Below are positions 27,069-36,146 of a stretch of DNA of 64,000 nucleotides, piece after piece. Source of the stretch: CBDDGJ01 sp965199285 (GTDB lineage Bacteria; Pseudomonadota; Alphaproteobacteria; RS24); assembly GCA_965199285.1 (NCBI GenBank), contig OZ240687.1:1612001-1676000 (forward strand), written 5' to 3'. The translations under genes and the position numbers were made by a program. Each line of letters starts with the position of its first letter. Position 1 is the stretch's first letter. The notes under the pieces were generated by a model, which did not search any database, was not told where the DNA came from, and was given only the letters and a program-made list of their open reading frames with translations.

Positions 27069-27902
27069 ATGACAGAACAACCCCCTTTTAAGGCTGCCTG
27101 CATAGAATTATGTACAGGCCGTGAAATGGCTGAAAATCTGGCCGATATAGAGCGCAAAATAAATGCCGCTTGTGCGGCAGGGGCGCAATTTATCGTCTTG
27201 CCGGAAACCTGTAATATTATGGGTAAGCATCGCGCTGAAATACGCGACGCACTGGAAAGCGACATGGCACAGCAGTTTCTACCCAAACTTCAAATGCTTG
27301 CCAAAGCGCAGAATATATATTTGCAAGCCGGTTCGCTGCAAGTGATTTATGACCACACCCATTTTGCCAACCGGGCTTATCTCATCACCCCGCAAGGGGA
27401 GATTACCGCTCTTTATGATAAAATTCACTTATTTGATGTGAGCCTACCCAATGGGGAGCAGCACCATGAATCAGAACGATTTCGGGCAGGCGAAACCGCG
27501 ATTGTGACAGATATTGCGTGGGGCAAATTGGGGCTCTCGGTCTGTTATGATTTACGCTTTGCCGCACTTTATCGAGACTTAGCGCAAGCAGGCGCGGACT
27601 TTATCACCATTCCAAGCGCGTTTACAAAACTAACGGGGCAAGCGCATTGGCATATTTTAGTGCGCGCGCGGGCCATCGAAACGGGCTGCTTTATATTTGC
27701 CGCCGCGCAAGGTGGCCGTCATGAAAATGGGCGGGAGACATTTGGCCATAGCCTTATTGTTGACCCATGGGGGCAGATATTGGCAGAAGCCAAAGCGGGC
27801 GATGAATTTATTATCGCCGAAATTGACCCGAAAATGGTGCAAAACGCGCGGCGCGCCATCCCCTCTCTCACCCATGATCGTCCCTTTCAAGTGAGTTTGT
27901 GA
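27069..27902 (+). CDS. carbon-nitrogen hydrolase, Nit1/Nit2-like
   Basis: A 277-residue nitrilase-superfamily amidohydrolase. The catalytic triad is complete: Glu46 in VLPETCN, Lys118 in LYDKIHLFDV and Cys159 in GLSVCYDLRF. The DKIHLFDV and AAAQGGRHENGRETFGHS segments match the Nit1/Nit2 subgroup, whose members hydrolyse deaminated glutathione or omega-amides such as alpha-ketoglutaramate. In many alphaproteobacteria a glutaredoxin gene lies between comF and this gene; here it is absent. The downstream DUF1178 gene overlaps by 4 bases. Confidence 0.88.
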   Translation: MTEQPPFKAACIELCTGREMAENLADIERKINAACAAGAQFIVLPETCNIMGKHRAEIRDALESDMAQQFLPKLQMLAKAQNIYLQAGSLQVIYDHTHFANRAYLITPQGEITALYDKIHLFDVSLPNGEQHHESERFRAGETAIVTDIAWGKLGLSVCYDLRFAALYRDLAQAGADFITIPSAFTKLTGQAHWHILVRARAIETGCFIFAAAQGGRHENGRETFGHSLIVDPWGQILAEAKAGDEFIIAEIDPKMVQNARRAIPSLTHDRPFQVSL

Positions 27903-28327
27903 TGATTAAATATAACCTCATTTGCAGCCAAGACCATGAATTTGAAATCTGGTTTAAGAGCATTGCGGATTTTGAGCGGCAACAAAAGCGCAGCTATATT
28001 TCATGCCCGTTTTGCGATGATAAAAAAATTTCCCGCGCCATTATGGCTCCAGCAATTCGCAAAAAATCAAACCCAAAAGCCCGTTCGACTGAACCTCTGA
28101 ATGCCCAAAAAATCACCCATATGATGCAAAAAATGCACACGCATGTGAAAGAGAATTTTGATTATGTCGGCGATAAATTCGCCGATGAAGCGCGCGCCAT
28201 ATATTATGGCGACCGCGAAGACCGCGATATTTATGGCGAAACCACCATACAGGAAGCAAAAGATTTAATCGATGAAGGTATTCCGGTCGCCCCGCTTGCT
28301 GGTGTGCCAGAGCAATCTAAAAATTGA
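27899..28327 (+). CDS. DUF1178 family protein
   Basis: A 142-residue protein that begins MIKYNLICSQDHEFEIWF and has the CPFCDDKKISRAIMAP segment, giving a candidate Cys-x-x-Cys with a further N-terminal Cys/His, as in the DUF1178 family. The C-terminal half contains HVKENFDYVGDKFADEARAIYYGDRE, also conserved in this family. Function is not known. It overlaps the nitrilase gene by 4 bases, so it is translated from the same transcript. Confidence 0.85.
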   Translation: MMIKYNLICSQDHEFEIWFKSIADFERQQKRSYISCPFCDDKKISRAIMAPAIRKKSNPKARSTEPLNAQKITHMMQKMHTHVKENFDYVGDKFADEARAIYYGDREDRDIYGETTIQEAKDLIDEGIPVAPLAGVPEQSKN

Positions 28328-28361
28328 GAAATCTAAAAACCAAAGATACACTGCTTTCCGC

Positions 28362-28390
28362 TTGACTTTAGCGGCTGTTTTGGCTATGTC
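28362..28390 (+). promoter_or_regulatory. candidate sigma-70-type promoter for rpmH-rnpA
   Basis: TTGACT at 28362-28367 and TATGTC at 28385-28390 are separated by 17 bases. This fits a housekeeping -35/-10 pair ahead of rpmH, which begins 46 bases further on. The -10 is imperfect, so the call depends on spacing and position. Confidence 0.45.
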
Positions 28391-28435
28391 GGCTGCACGA
28401 AACAGGCTTTTCATAAAGCCGATAGGGAGTTTACG

Positions 28436-28570
28436 GTGAAAAGAACATTCCAACCTAGTAATCTTGTTCGTAAGCGGCGGCATGGGTTCCGTGCGCGCAT
28501 GGCAACAAAAGCCGGTCGCTTGGTTCTGGCGCGCCGCCGCGCGAAAGGGCGTAAGCGCTTAACCGCATAA
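28436..28570 (+). CDS. rpmH: 50S ribosomal protein L34
   Basis: A 44-residue, strongly basic protein encoded from GTG 28436 to TAA 28570. It begins MKRTFQPSNLVRKRRHGF and continues through RARMATKAGRLVLARRR to GRKRLTA, a full-length L34. AGGGAG stands 8 bases upstream. It is followed by rnpA after 25 bases, the near-universal rpmH-rnpA order, with yidC next. Confidence 0.97.
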   Translation: MKRTFQPSNLVRKRRHGFRARMATKAGRLVLARRRAKGRKRLTA

Positions 28571-28595
28571 AGCTGTCCGTGCCTGTGGAGCGATT

Positions 28596-29006
28596 ATGAC
28601 AATCGTCAATCCAACCCCTAAATCATTGGTACTTACAACCAAAATACCGGTTCTTAAAAAAAGAAGTGAATTTCTGCGTGTCGCCAAAGGCACAACCCAA
28701 GCCACGCATGGGCTGGTGCTGCAAGCCGCCGCCCGCAAAGATGAACAAAGACACATGCGGGTTGGCTATACGACGACAAAAAAAATCGGCAATGCGGTCA
28801 TTCGCAATAAAACGCGTCGCCGCTTGCGCGCCATTAGCGGTAAGATTTTATCGCGCTATGGCAAAAAGGGGTTTGATTATGTGCTGATCGGGCGATATAC
28901 CACCCAAAGCCGCGATTTTAAGCTGCTGTGTGGTGATTTGAAATATGCACTAAAACGCATACATGCAAATGATAAAGAGCCTGCACATGATAAAAAGGAA
29001 GTATGA
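28596..29006 (+). CDS. rnpA: ribonuclease P protein component
   Basis: A 136-residue basic protein that assists RNase P RNA in maturing tRNA 5' ends. The RNR motif is present as KKIGNAVIRNKTRRRLRA (about 65-82), preceded by FLRVAKGTTQATHGLVLQA. The N-terminus is about 20 residues longer than usual (TIVNPTPKSLVLTTKIPVL); a later start is possible but no better Met is available. It lies between rpmH and yidC. The yidD gene that often follows rnpA is not present. Confidence 0.94.
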   Translation: MTIVNPTPKSLVLTTKIPVLKKRSEFLRVAKGTTQATHGLVLQAAARKDEQRHMRVGYTTTKKIGNAVIRNKTRRRLRAISGKILSRYGKKGFDYVLIGRYTTQSRDFKLLCGDLKYALKRIHANDKEPAHDKKEV

Positions 29007-29010
29007 GCGA

Positions 29011-30801
29011 ATGAACGATCAAAATAATAGTAATTTTATTATCGCAATGATATTGTCAATGCTGGTTCTATTGGGCTGGAATTATTTTTTTGTTGTTCCG
29101 CAAGAAGAAGCGCGGCAAGCCGCGCTTGCAACACAAGCCGCCCAAGAAAATCCGCCAGCGCAAGGGGCGCAAGGTCAAGTGGATGAAATACAAGTGGATG
29201 AAGGCGCAACCCCGACCACTCCAAGCAGACATGCAGCCTCCACCCCTCAACCTACCAGCTTTACCAATAGCCCGCGCGTGCCAATTAAGACTGCCCAATT
29301 TGAAGGCTCAATCGCGCTTATCGGCGCGCGCTTTGATGATTTGACACTCAGCCAATATGCGGTATCGATTGAGGATGATGCGCCAGCGCAAAAACTCTTA
29401 ATTCCGCAAGGGCAGACAGGGCATTGGCAGGTTCATTTTGGTTGGCTGACAGACAAAAATACCGCCCTCGACTTGCCGGATGAAAACAGTTTATGGCAGC
29501 TTAAAACCGGTACCACGCTCACCCCCGCCAGCCCGATTACATTGGTTTATGAAAGCAATGATGGGTTGCGCTTTACGCGGATGATTTCGGTTGATGACAA
29601 TTTCATGTTCACGATTGAGCAATCGGTTGAAGCGATTGAGACCAGCGCGCCGATAATGCTTTACCCTTATGGGCAAATCACCCGCACCGGCAGACCAGAA
29701 GTCTCGCAATTATTTATCTTGCATGAAGGTGCGATTGGCTATCTCGGCGAAGAGGGGCTTTATGAGCTTGATTATGATGATTTGATTGAGGATGGCAGCG
29801 TTAAGACCACATCAACCGGCGGCTGGCTTGGCTTTACTGATAAATATTGGGCGACCGCACTTATCCCCGCGCAAGCAGAAACCATAACCGCAAGATTTGT
29901 TGCCAGCCGCGCCGCAACCGAAGCGGCGGAAGTGTTTCGCAGCGATTATCTCATGCCCGTGCAAAATCTGCAACCAGCGGGGCGCATCTCCGCCACAACG
30001 CAATTTTTTGCCGGTGCGAAACAGGTAAATCTCATTGATGATTATCAAGATGCTGGCATTGACCATTTTGACCTCATGATTGATTGGGGCTGGTTCTATT
30101 TCATCACCAAGCCCATGTTTCGGGGGCTTGAGATATTTTATAATCTGGTTGGCAATTATGGCTTGTCGATTCTCATTGTCACGGTGATTATCAAGATTTT
30201 CTTTTTCCCGCTTGCCAACCGGTCTTATGAGACTATGGCGAAGATGAAAAAACTGCAACCGAAAATGCTGCAATTACGCGAAACCTATAAGGATGATCGG
30301 GTTGCTCAGCAGCAAGAATTAATGAAAATTTATCGCGAAGAAAAGCTAAACCCCTTAGCGGGGTGCTTGCCTATCTTGCTGCAAATTCCGGTTTTCTTTG
30401 CGCTTTATAAAGTGTTATTCGTCACCATTGATATGCGCCATCAACCATTTTTTGGCTGGGTGCAGGATTTATCTGCCGCCGACCCGACCACAATATTTAA
30501 TCTGTTTGGGCTTATCCCATGGGTTCCGCCGAGCTTCCTCATGCTAGGGATTTGGCCAATTTTAATGGGCATCACAATGTTTGTGCAAATGCAAATGAAC
30601 CCACCCCCACCCGACCCCGTACAAGCGATGATTTTCAAATATATGCCGATTTTCTTCACCTTTATTCTGGCGAGCTTCCCGGCTGGTCTGGTGATTTATT
30701 GGACATGGAATAATTTTCTATCCATCCTACAACAGGGTATGATTATGCGCCGCAATGGGGTTGAGATTGAGCTTTTGAAAAATATCGGCCTCAAAAAATG
30801 A
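29011..30801 (+). CDS. yidC: membrane protein insertase YidC
   Basis: A 596-residue YidC. From ATG 29011 (MNDQNNSNFIIAM) the first membrane segment follows directly, with AAGGAAG upstream; an earlier in-frame ATG at 28963 would overlap rnpA and is rejected. A long periplasmic beta-sandwich domain (about residues 60-340) precedes the conserved core with RGLEIFYNLVGNYGLSILIVTVIIK, the MKKLQPKMLQLRE cytoplasmic hairpin, GCLPILLQIPVFFALYKVLF and FPAGLVIYWTWNN. YidC inserts membrane proteins with or without SecYEG. engB overlaps its stop by 4 bases. Confidence 0.96.
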   Translation: MNDQNNSNFIIAMILSMLVLLGWNYFFVVPQEEARQAALATQAAQENPPAQGAQGQVDEIQVDEGATPTTPSRHAASTPQPTSFTNSPRVPIKTAQFEGSIALIGARFDDLTLSQYAVSIEDDAPAQKLLIPQGQTGHWQVHFGWLTDKNTALDLPDENSLWQLKTGTTLTPASPITLVYESNDGLRFTRMISVDDNFMFTIEQSVEAIETSAPIMLYPYGQITRTGRPEVSQLFILHEGAIGYLGEEGLYELDYDDLIEDGSVKTTSTGGWLGFTDKYWATALIPAQAETITARFVASRAATEAAEVFRSDYLMPVQNLQPAGRISATTQFFAGAKQVNLIDDYQDAGIDHFDLMIDWGWFYFITKPMFRGLEIFYNLVGNYGLSILIVTVIIKIFFFPLANRSYETMAKMKKLQPKMLQLRETYKDDRVAQQQELMKIYREEKLNPLAGCLPILLQIPVFFALYKVLFVTIDMRHQPFFGWVQDLSAADPTTIFNLFGLIPWVPPSFLMLGIWPILMGITMFVQMQMNPPPPDPVQAMIFKYMPIFFTFILASFPAGLVIYWTWNNFLSILQQGMIMRRNGVEIELLKNIGLKK

Positions 30802-31499
30802 CCCCGTCCAAAATAAGTGCGCCCAAAACAAACAATGCTGGCGCATGGCTGTTTCAGCAGCCTTGTGCGTTTGCGCGTGGCGTGGTGTCTCTTTCTGGCC
30901 TGCCTGAAACTGAGGGGATTGAAATTGCGTTTGCGGGGCGCAGCAATGTCGGTAAATCGAGCTTGATAAATGCGCTCACCGGACAAAAAGGATTGGCCAG
31001 AACCTCCAACACACCAGGGCGAACGCAAGAGCTTAATTTTTTTCTACCAGCAGCAGACCGGCAAAATGGCAATATTTTATGGCTGGTGGATTTACCAGGT
31101 TATGGCTATGCCCGCGAAAGCAAGCAGAAAATTGCCGCTTGGAATGCGCTGCTTACTGATTATTTACGGGGACGGCCACAATTAAGACGGATTTTTGTAC
31201 TCATTGATAGCCGTCATGGTCTGAAAAAAAATGATATTGAGATGCTCGATATGTTGGATAAGGCGGCGATTATCTATCAGATTATCCTTACCAAAAGCGA
31301 TAAATTAAAACCACCCGCGCTTGCCGATAGAGAACAAGAAACGCAGGCAAGAATTTCTCGCCGTCCGGCCGCGCATCATCAATTAATTATGTCAAGCGCC
31401 CATAAAAATTTGGGGCTCGACAGTGTCCGCAATGAAATCGCGGCTCTGGTAGATATGAAAAAATTAGGATATAAGGGCAAGCAAGAGGAACCAGCATGA
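30798..31499 (+). CDS. engB: ribosome biogenesis GTPase EngB/YsxC
   Basis: A 233-residue TRAFAC GTPase needed for 50S assembly. The motifs are intact: G1 AGRSNVGKSSLI (about 43-54), G2 region TSNTPGRTQ, G3 DLPGYGYA and G4 LTKSDK, with G5 MSSAH. The ATG overlaps the yidC stop and its TGA overlaps argB, each by 4 bases, giving a coupled yidC-engB-argB block that is common in alphaproteobacteria. Confidence 0.95.
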   Translation: MTPSKISAPKTNNAGAWLFQQPCAFARGVVSLSGLPETEGIEIAFAGRSNVGKSSLINALTGQKGLARTSNTPGRTQELNFFLPAADRQNGNILWLVDLPGYGYARESKQKIAAWNALLTDYLRGRPQLRRIFVLIDSRHGLKKNDIEMLDMLDKAAIIYQIILTKSDKLKPPALADREQETQARISRRPAAHHQLIMSSAHKNLGLDSVRNEIAALVDMKKLGYKGKQEEPA

Positions 31500-32413
31500 G
31501 CGATAAGAAACCTGATACACCCACTGCATGGCTTGAACAGGCACATATATTAACCGAAGCCCTGCCCTTCATGCAACGCTATGAGAATAAGCTGATTGTG
31601 GTGAAACTTGGTGGCCATGCGATGAGCAATGCCGATCTTACAGCGCAATTTGCCCGCGATATTGTCTTGCTGAAACAATCTGGCATTCATCCCGTTATCG
31701 TGCATGGGGGGGGACCGCAAATTGGCGCCATGCTGGAGCGTTTAGGGATTGAAAGTGAATTTGCCGATGGCTTGCGGATAACCGATGCGCAAACCATTGA
31801 AGTGGTTGAAATGGTGCTCACCGGCCTCATCAATAAGCAGATTGTGAGCGCGATGAATCAGGCAGGCGGCCGCGCCATTGGGCTGTCGGGCAAGGATGCT
31901 GATTTAATCCGCGCCCAGAAAAGCAGGCGGACAAAACGGGATCCAGATAGCAATATTGAAAAATTGATTGATTTAGGCTTTGTCGGCACGCCGACGCAAA
32001 TTAATGCAGAGTTTTTAGGCGATATTGCGCATGCCGATATTATCCCCGTCATTGCGCCGGTTGCAAGCGATGATAAAGGGCAAAGCCTAAATATAAATGC
32101 AGATACGGCAGCCGGTGCAATCGCGGCGGCAGTGGGGGCAGCGCGCTTATTATTATTGACCGATGTTGCCGGCGTGCTTGATACGGATGGCGCGCTTTTG
32201 ACAAAATTATCCATTCCCGATGCCCGCGATTTAATCGATAAAGGCATTGTTGCTGGTGGCATGATCCCCAAACTCGAAACCTGTATTGGGGCGATTGAAA
32301 TGGGCGTAAATGCCAGCGTCATTTTGGATGGCCGCGTGCCGCATGCAGTTTTGTTAGAATTATTTACCGCTTTGGGAGCCGGCTCGCTGATCTCGCAAGC
32401 AGGAAGCCCATAA
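31496..32413 (+). CDS. argB: acetylglutamate kinase
   Basis: ArgB catalyses the second step of arginine synthesis, phosphorylating N-acetylglutamate. The 305-residue protein shows the amino-acid kinase motifs KLGGHAMSN (about 34-42), HGGGPQIGAMLERLGI and the ATP-binding GGMIPKLETC segment. It has the N-terminal helix extension (ILTEALPFMQRYENK) typical of arginine-inhibited hexameric enzymes, so feedback by arginine is likely. The arginine made also feeds the SpeA polyamine route encoded at 52.7-57.9 kb. Confidence 0.95.
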   Translation: MSDKKPDTPTAWLEQAHILTEALPFMQRYENKLIVVKLGGHAMSNADLTAQFARDIVLLKQSGIHPVIVHGGGPQIGAMLERLGIESEFADGLRITDAQTIEVVEMVLTGLINKQIVSAMNQAGGRAIGLSGKDADLIRAQKSRRTKRDPDSNIEKLIDLGFVGTPTQINAEFLGDIAHADIIPVIAPVASDDKGQSLNINADTAAGAIAAAVGAARLLLLTDVAGVLDTDGALLTKLSIPDARDLIDKGIVAGGMIPKLETCIGAIEMGVNASVILDGRVPHAVLLELFTALGAGSLISQAGSP

Positions 32414-33406
32414 ATGAGGCATCTCATAAAATGTAGCCTGCTGATTGCCAGCATCTATTTTTATGTTATGCCCGCTCTAGCAGTGAAATTTTGTAATGAA
32501 ACAAGCCATGTTTTGCAAGTCGCGACAGCCTTTCAAAAAGGCACAGTCAGTAAAAGCGGCGGCTGGTATGAACTCTTACCGGGCGGGTGCAGAAATTGGC
32601 TGGAAGATGCGCCAGCGGATGCGATCCTATTTACCTATGCAATGTCTGATAGCGCCCATTCTGGTGATGTGATTACTTATGAAGGGCAGGAAAGGTTTTG
32701 TATTCAAACATTAGGTGAGAATTTTCAGATTGAAGGGCGGCGGCAATGTCGGCAGCGTAATTTATTGGAGGCTGATTTCTTGCCTATTGTTTTAGACAAT
32801 AATACGCGTGCTGTAACCTTTACAGAACCGCAAGATTATGGTGGCCGCGCCGCCCAAGCGGGGGTGCAAAGGCTATTAGTGGATTTAGGTTATAATGTGA
32901 AATTAATCGATGGGCGTGCCGGTGTACGGTCACGAAAAGCGCTGCAAAAAGCGGCTAAAGATTTTAATTTGAAAGCCGATAGCCCAACAGACAGCAACAT
33001 CAAAGCTCTATTGGCACAAGCCCGGGCGCAGGTAAAGAAACGCGGCTTGCAATTTTGCAATCGAACCGCGTATTTAATATGGGTTAGCATTGGCTTTTTA
33101 GATCAACAAGATTTCCAATCGCAAGGCTGGTTGCGTGTGCCCGCTCAATCTTGCGCGCAGGCAATTAATGAAGATTTAAATGAGCGCTATTATTTTTATT
33201 ATGCCGAAGCGGTTGATGAAAACGGACAGGCTTTACGAGAAAATGGGATTATAAAAAACTGGGGTGGTGATGTGCCAATGTGTGCAAAGCCGGCTCAATT
33301 TACAATTTCCCGACAGGAAAATTGTCTGGCGCGCGGCTTGGATCAGCATAATTTTAAACGCATTGATACAGATAATGCGCGCTATTGGGTGGTAGAGCTG
33401 AAATGA
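32414..33406 (+). CDS. exported double DUF1036 protein with a central peptidoglycan-binding-like segment
   Basis: A 330-residue protein with a signal peptide (cleavage near ALA). It contains two DUF1036-type domains, each starting with a FCN motif (KFCNETSHVLQVATAF, QFCNRTAYLIWVSIGF) and containing a GW...PGGC or GWLRVPAQSC element. Between them (about residues 145-195) lies AGVQRLLVDLGYNVKLIDGRAG, which resembles a peptidoglycan-binding-type repeat. It begins directly after the argB stop. A periplasmic, cell-wall-associated role is plausible but not shown. Confidence 0.75.
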   Translation: MRHLIKCSLLIASIYFYVMPALAVKFCNETSHVLQVATAFQKGTVSKSGGWYELLPGGCRNWLEDAPADAILFTYAMSDSAHSGDVITYEGQERFCIQTLGENFQIEGRRQCRQRNLLEADFLPIVLDNNTRAVTFTEPQDYGGRAAQAGVQRLLVDLGYNVKLIDGRAGVRSRKALQKAAKDFNLKADSPTDSNIKALLAQARAQVKKRGLQFCNRTAYLIWVSIGFLDQQDFQSQGWLRVPAQSCAQAINEDLNERYYFYYAEAVDENGQALRENGIIKNWGGDVPMCAKPAQFTISRQENCLARGLDQHNFKRIDTDNARYWVVELK

Positions 33407-34062
33407 GGTCTGGTATCTCATCACTTAAAAACGGGTCATCACTTGAAAACTGGATATTCGATCTTGATAATACGCTTTACCCCTATGGCGTAGCGCATAT
33501 GCGCGCAATGGAACGGCGGATTACCAATTATTTTATGCGTTGTCTTTCCGCCCCGCGTGAAGAGGCGTTTCGCCTCCAAAAAAAATATTTGCACGAATTT
33601 GGGCATTCACTAATGGGGCTGATAAAATATCATCATGTCGATGCAGATGATTATCTTGATTATGTCCATAATGTCGACCTTACCGAACTCACCCCATCGC
33701 CAGCTTTAAATGACGCGCTTTTCCACCTTAAGGGTCAGAAATTTATTTTCACCAATGCACCACGCGCTTATGCGCAAAATGTATTAAACCAGCTTGGCAT
33801 CGCATCTCACTTTACGGCAATATTTGATATTAAAGACGCTGAATTTACGCCCAAACCGCAAGCAGAAATCTATCCGCTTATGCTGGATAAATTTGGCATC
33901 AGCCCTCATGCCAGCATATTTTTTGAAGATCGGGCAGAAAATCTTGCACCGGCTTTTGCATTGGGTATAACGACTGTGCTCATTCACCCAACCGATCTTA
34001 CAAAACGCGATTATATTGATTATTACAGCAATGATTTGACAGATTTTTTAGCCAAGCTATAA
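33403..34062 (+). CDS. pyrimidine 5'-nucleotidase, HAD superfamily
   Basis: A HAD hydrolase of about 219 residues resembling the SDT1/PHM8 pyrimidine 5'-nucleotidases. Motif I is FDLDNTLYPYG, motif II IFTNAPRAYA, motif III lies in KPQAEIY, and motif IV is FFEDRAENL. The cap domain is helical (residues 20-90). ATG 33403 overlaps the preceding TGA in an ATGA; the TTG at 33385 is rejected. It precedes dapD, a conserved arrangement in alphaproteobacteria. Confidence 0.85.
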   Translation: MRSGISSLKNGSSLENWIFDLDNTLYPYGVAHMRAMERRITNYFMRCLSAPREEAFRLQKKYLHEFGHSLMGLIKYHHVDADDYLDYVHNVDLTELTPSPALNDALFHLKGQKFIFTNAPRAYAQNVLNQLGIASHFTAIFDIKDAEFTPKPQAEIYPLMLDKFGISPHASIFFEDRAENLAPAFALGITTVLIHPTDLTKRDYIDYYSNDLTDFLAKL

Positions 34063-34081
34063 GAAAGCAAAGGAGATAATT

Positions 34082-34918
34082 ATGGCAGAATTGGCAGATA
34101 TTATTGAGCAGGGGTTTGACGATATTGCAAATGTGACAAGCGAAACAACGGGCGAATTGCGCGAAGCAGTGGACGAAACGCTTAACCGCTTGGATAATGG
34201 CAGCTTGCGGGTGGCGGAAAAACAAGCCGGTGAAGGGGGCGATGAATGGCAGGTCAATCAATGGGCGAAAAAAGCGGTGCTGCTTTCTTTTCGGCTAAAT
34301 GATATGCGCATGATTTCTGGTGCTGCTGGGGGCGCGGCATGGTGGGATAAGGTTCCATCCAAATTTGCGGGCTGGGGGGCGGATGACTTTACCAATGCTG
34401 GGTTTCGTGCCGTGCCAAATTGCACAGTACGCCATTCTGCCTATATTGCGCCTGGTGTGGTACTGATGCCAAGCTTTGTGAATCTGGGCGCTTATGTCGA
34501 TAGCGGCACAATGGTTGACACATGGGCAACGGTGGGCTCATGCGCCCAAATCGGCAAAAATGTTCACATTTCCGGCGGTGCAGGCATTGGTGGCGTGTTG
34601 GAACCCTTACAAGCCAATCCGGTGATTATTGAAGATGAGTGCTTTATCGGCGCGCGCTCCGAAGTTGCCGAAGGGGTGATTGTCCGGCAAGGGGCGGTCT
34701 TATCAATGGGGGTGTTTTTGGGCGCATCGACAAAAATTATTGACCGCGAGACGGGAGAGATTTTTCGTGGGTCTGTGCCGCCCTATAGTGTGGTGGTTCC
34801 CGGTAGCCTGCCTGGTGGTGCGGATAAACCATCCTTAGCGTGCGCGGTGATTGTCAAACGCGTCGATGCGCAAACGCGTTCCAAAACTTCGGTCAATGAA
34901 TTATTGCGGGATATATAA
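34082..34918 (+). CDS. dapD: 2,3,4,5-tetrahydropyridine-2,6-dicarboxylate N-succinyltransferase
   Basis: DapD succinylates tetrahydrodipicolinate in the lysine/diaminopimelate pathway. The 278-residue protein has the N-terminal helical domain (LREAVDETLNRLDNGSLRVAEK) and a left-handed beta-helix of hexapeptide repeats (about 105-235) with GAYVDSGTMVDTWATVGSCAQIGKNVHISGGAGIGG. AAAGGAG stands before the ATG. dapE follows after 3 bases. Confidence 0.95.
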   Translation: MAELADIIEQGFDDIANVTSETTGELREAVDETLNRLDNGSLRVAEKQAGEGGDEWQVNQWAKKAVLLSFRLNDMRMISGAAGGAAWWDKVPSKFAGWGADDFTNAGFRAVPNCTVRHSAYIAPGVVLMPSFVNLGAYVDSGTMVDTWATVGSCAQIGKNVHISGGAGIGGVLEPLQANPVIIEDECFIGARSEVAEGVIVRQGAVLSMGVFLGASTKIIDRETGEIFRGSVPPYSVVVPGSLPGGADKPSLACAVIVKRVDAQTRSKTSVNELLRDI

Positions 34919-34921
34919 TCC

Positions 34922-36100
34922 ATGCCGCTCGACCCCGTCACATTTGCCGGCGATCTTATTCGCTGCCCGTCCATAACCCCGAAAGATGCAGGCGCGCTGG
35001 ATGTGCTTGAAGTCGCCCTTAGCGGGCTTGGTTTTTCCTGCACCCGCTTGCCGTTTTCTGAAGATGGCACGGCGGATATTGATAATCTTTACGCCCAGCT
35101 TGGCAGCGGCAAGCCGCATTTATGCTTTGCTGGTCATACTGATGTTGTGCCAATCGGGGAAGCGAGCAACTGGCAGCATAACCCATTTTCTGGCGCGGTG
35201 CATGAGGATATGCTTTATGGGCGCGGCGCGGCGGATATGAAAGGCGCGATTGCTGCCTTTGTCGCGGCAGTGTCTAACCATGTTGAAGCGCACGGGCATA
35301 GACAAGGGACAATCAGCTTGCTCATCACCGGCGATGAAGAAGGGCCAGCAATTAACGGCACAGTGAAAATGGTTGATTGGGTGAAGGCGCAAAATATAGA
35401 GATTGATGATTGTCTGGTTGGCGAGCCGACCAATCCTCTCAATATGGGAGATATGGTGAAAATCGGGCGGCGCGGCAGCGTGTGCGGCACATTAACCGTA
35501 AAGGGCGTGCAGGGGCATGTTGCCTATCCGCATTTGGCAGCCAACCCCGCGCCGCGACTGGTGCATTTGCTGCACGCGCTTGATAGCGCAAAGCTGGATG
35601 ATGGCAGCGCCCATTTTCAACCAAGCAATCTTGAAATTACCTCGATTGATATTGGCAATACTGCCAGCAATGTAATCCCTGAAACAGCGCAGGCAAAATT
35701 TAATATTCGCTATAATGACCATTGGAATCGTAACAGTGTGAACGACTGGATTGAGCAGCAGCTTAGCGCCGCCAACACCCAATTTGCCAGCACCCAATTT
35801 GACAGCGAGATTGCTTACACGCTTGACCTCATCCATACGGGGGATTGCTTTCTCACCCAACCCGGTGCATTTGTCGATATGCTGGTAAGCGTGATTGAAG
35901 AGGTGACGGGGCGCACGCCAGAGCTTTCCACCTCTGGCGGCACCAGCGATGCGCGATTTATCAAAGATATTACTCGCCCGGTGGAGTTTGGTCTTGTTGG
36001 CCAAACCATGCATAAGGTGGATGAGCGGGTAGCAGTTTCTGATCTCACGCAGCTTACCGATATTTATACCCGCTTGCTTGCCCGCTATTTTAGCCTTTGA
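34922..36100 (+). CDS. dapE: succinyl-diaminopimelate desuccinylase
   Basis: An M20-family dizinc hydrolase of 392 residues, next in the pathway after DapD/DapC. Metal ligands are visible in FAGHTDVVP (His near 67), GRGAADMKG (Asp), TGDEEGPA (Glu pair), and the C-terminal LVGQTMHKVDE His. The lid/dimerisation domain occupies about residues 180-295 with RRGSVCGTLTVKGVQGHVAYPH. It is translated with dapD, which ends 3 bases upstream. Confidence 0.95.
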   Translation: MPLDPVTFAGDLIRCPSITPKDAGALDVLEVALSGLGFSCTRLPFSEDGTADIDNLYAQLGSGKPHLCFAGHTDVVPIGEASNWQHNPFSGAVHEDMLYGRGAADMKGAIAAFVAAVSNHVEAHGHRQGTISLLITGDEEGPAINGTVKMVDWVKAQNIEIDDCLVGEPTNPLNMGDMVKIGRRGSVCGTLTVKGVQGHVAYPHLAANPAPRLVHLLHALDSAKLDDGSAHFQPSNLEITSIDIGNTASNVIPETAQAKFNIRYNDHWNRNSVNDWIEQQLSAANTQFASTQFDSEIAYTLDLIHTGDCFLTQPGAFVDMLVSVIEEVTGRTPELSTSGGTSDARFIKDITRPVEFGLVGQTMHKVDERVAVSDLTQLTDIYTRLLARYFSL

Positions 36101-36146
36101 TATTTTATAAAGAAGAGAGAAATCAAAAAGAATTAGGGTAACCTTC

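Noticed and set aside
28963..29011. Longer YidC start at 28963
   Set aside because: It would overlap rnpA by more than 40 bases and add a polar leader before the first membrane segment; ATG 29011 has a good ribosome-binding site.
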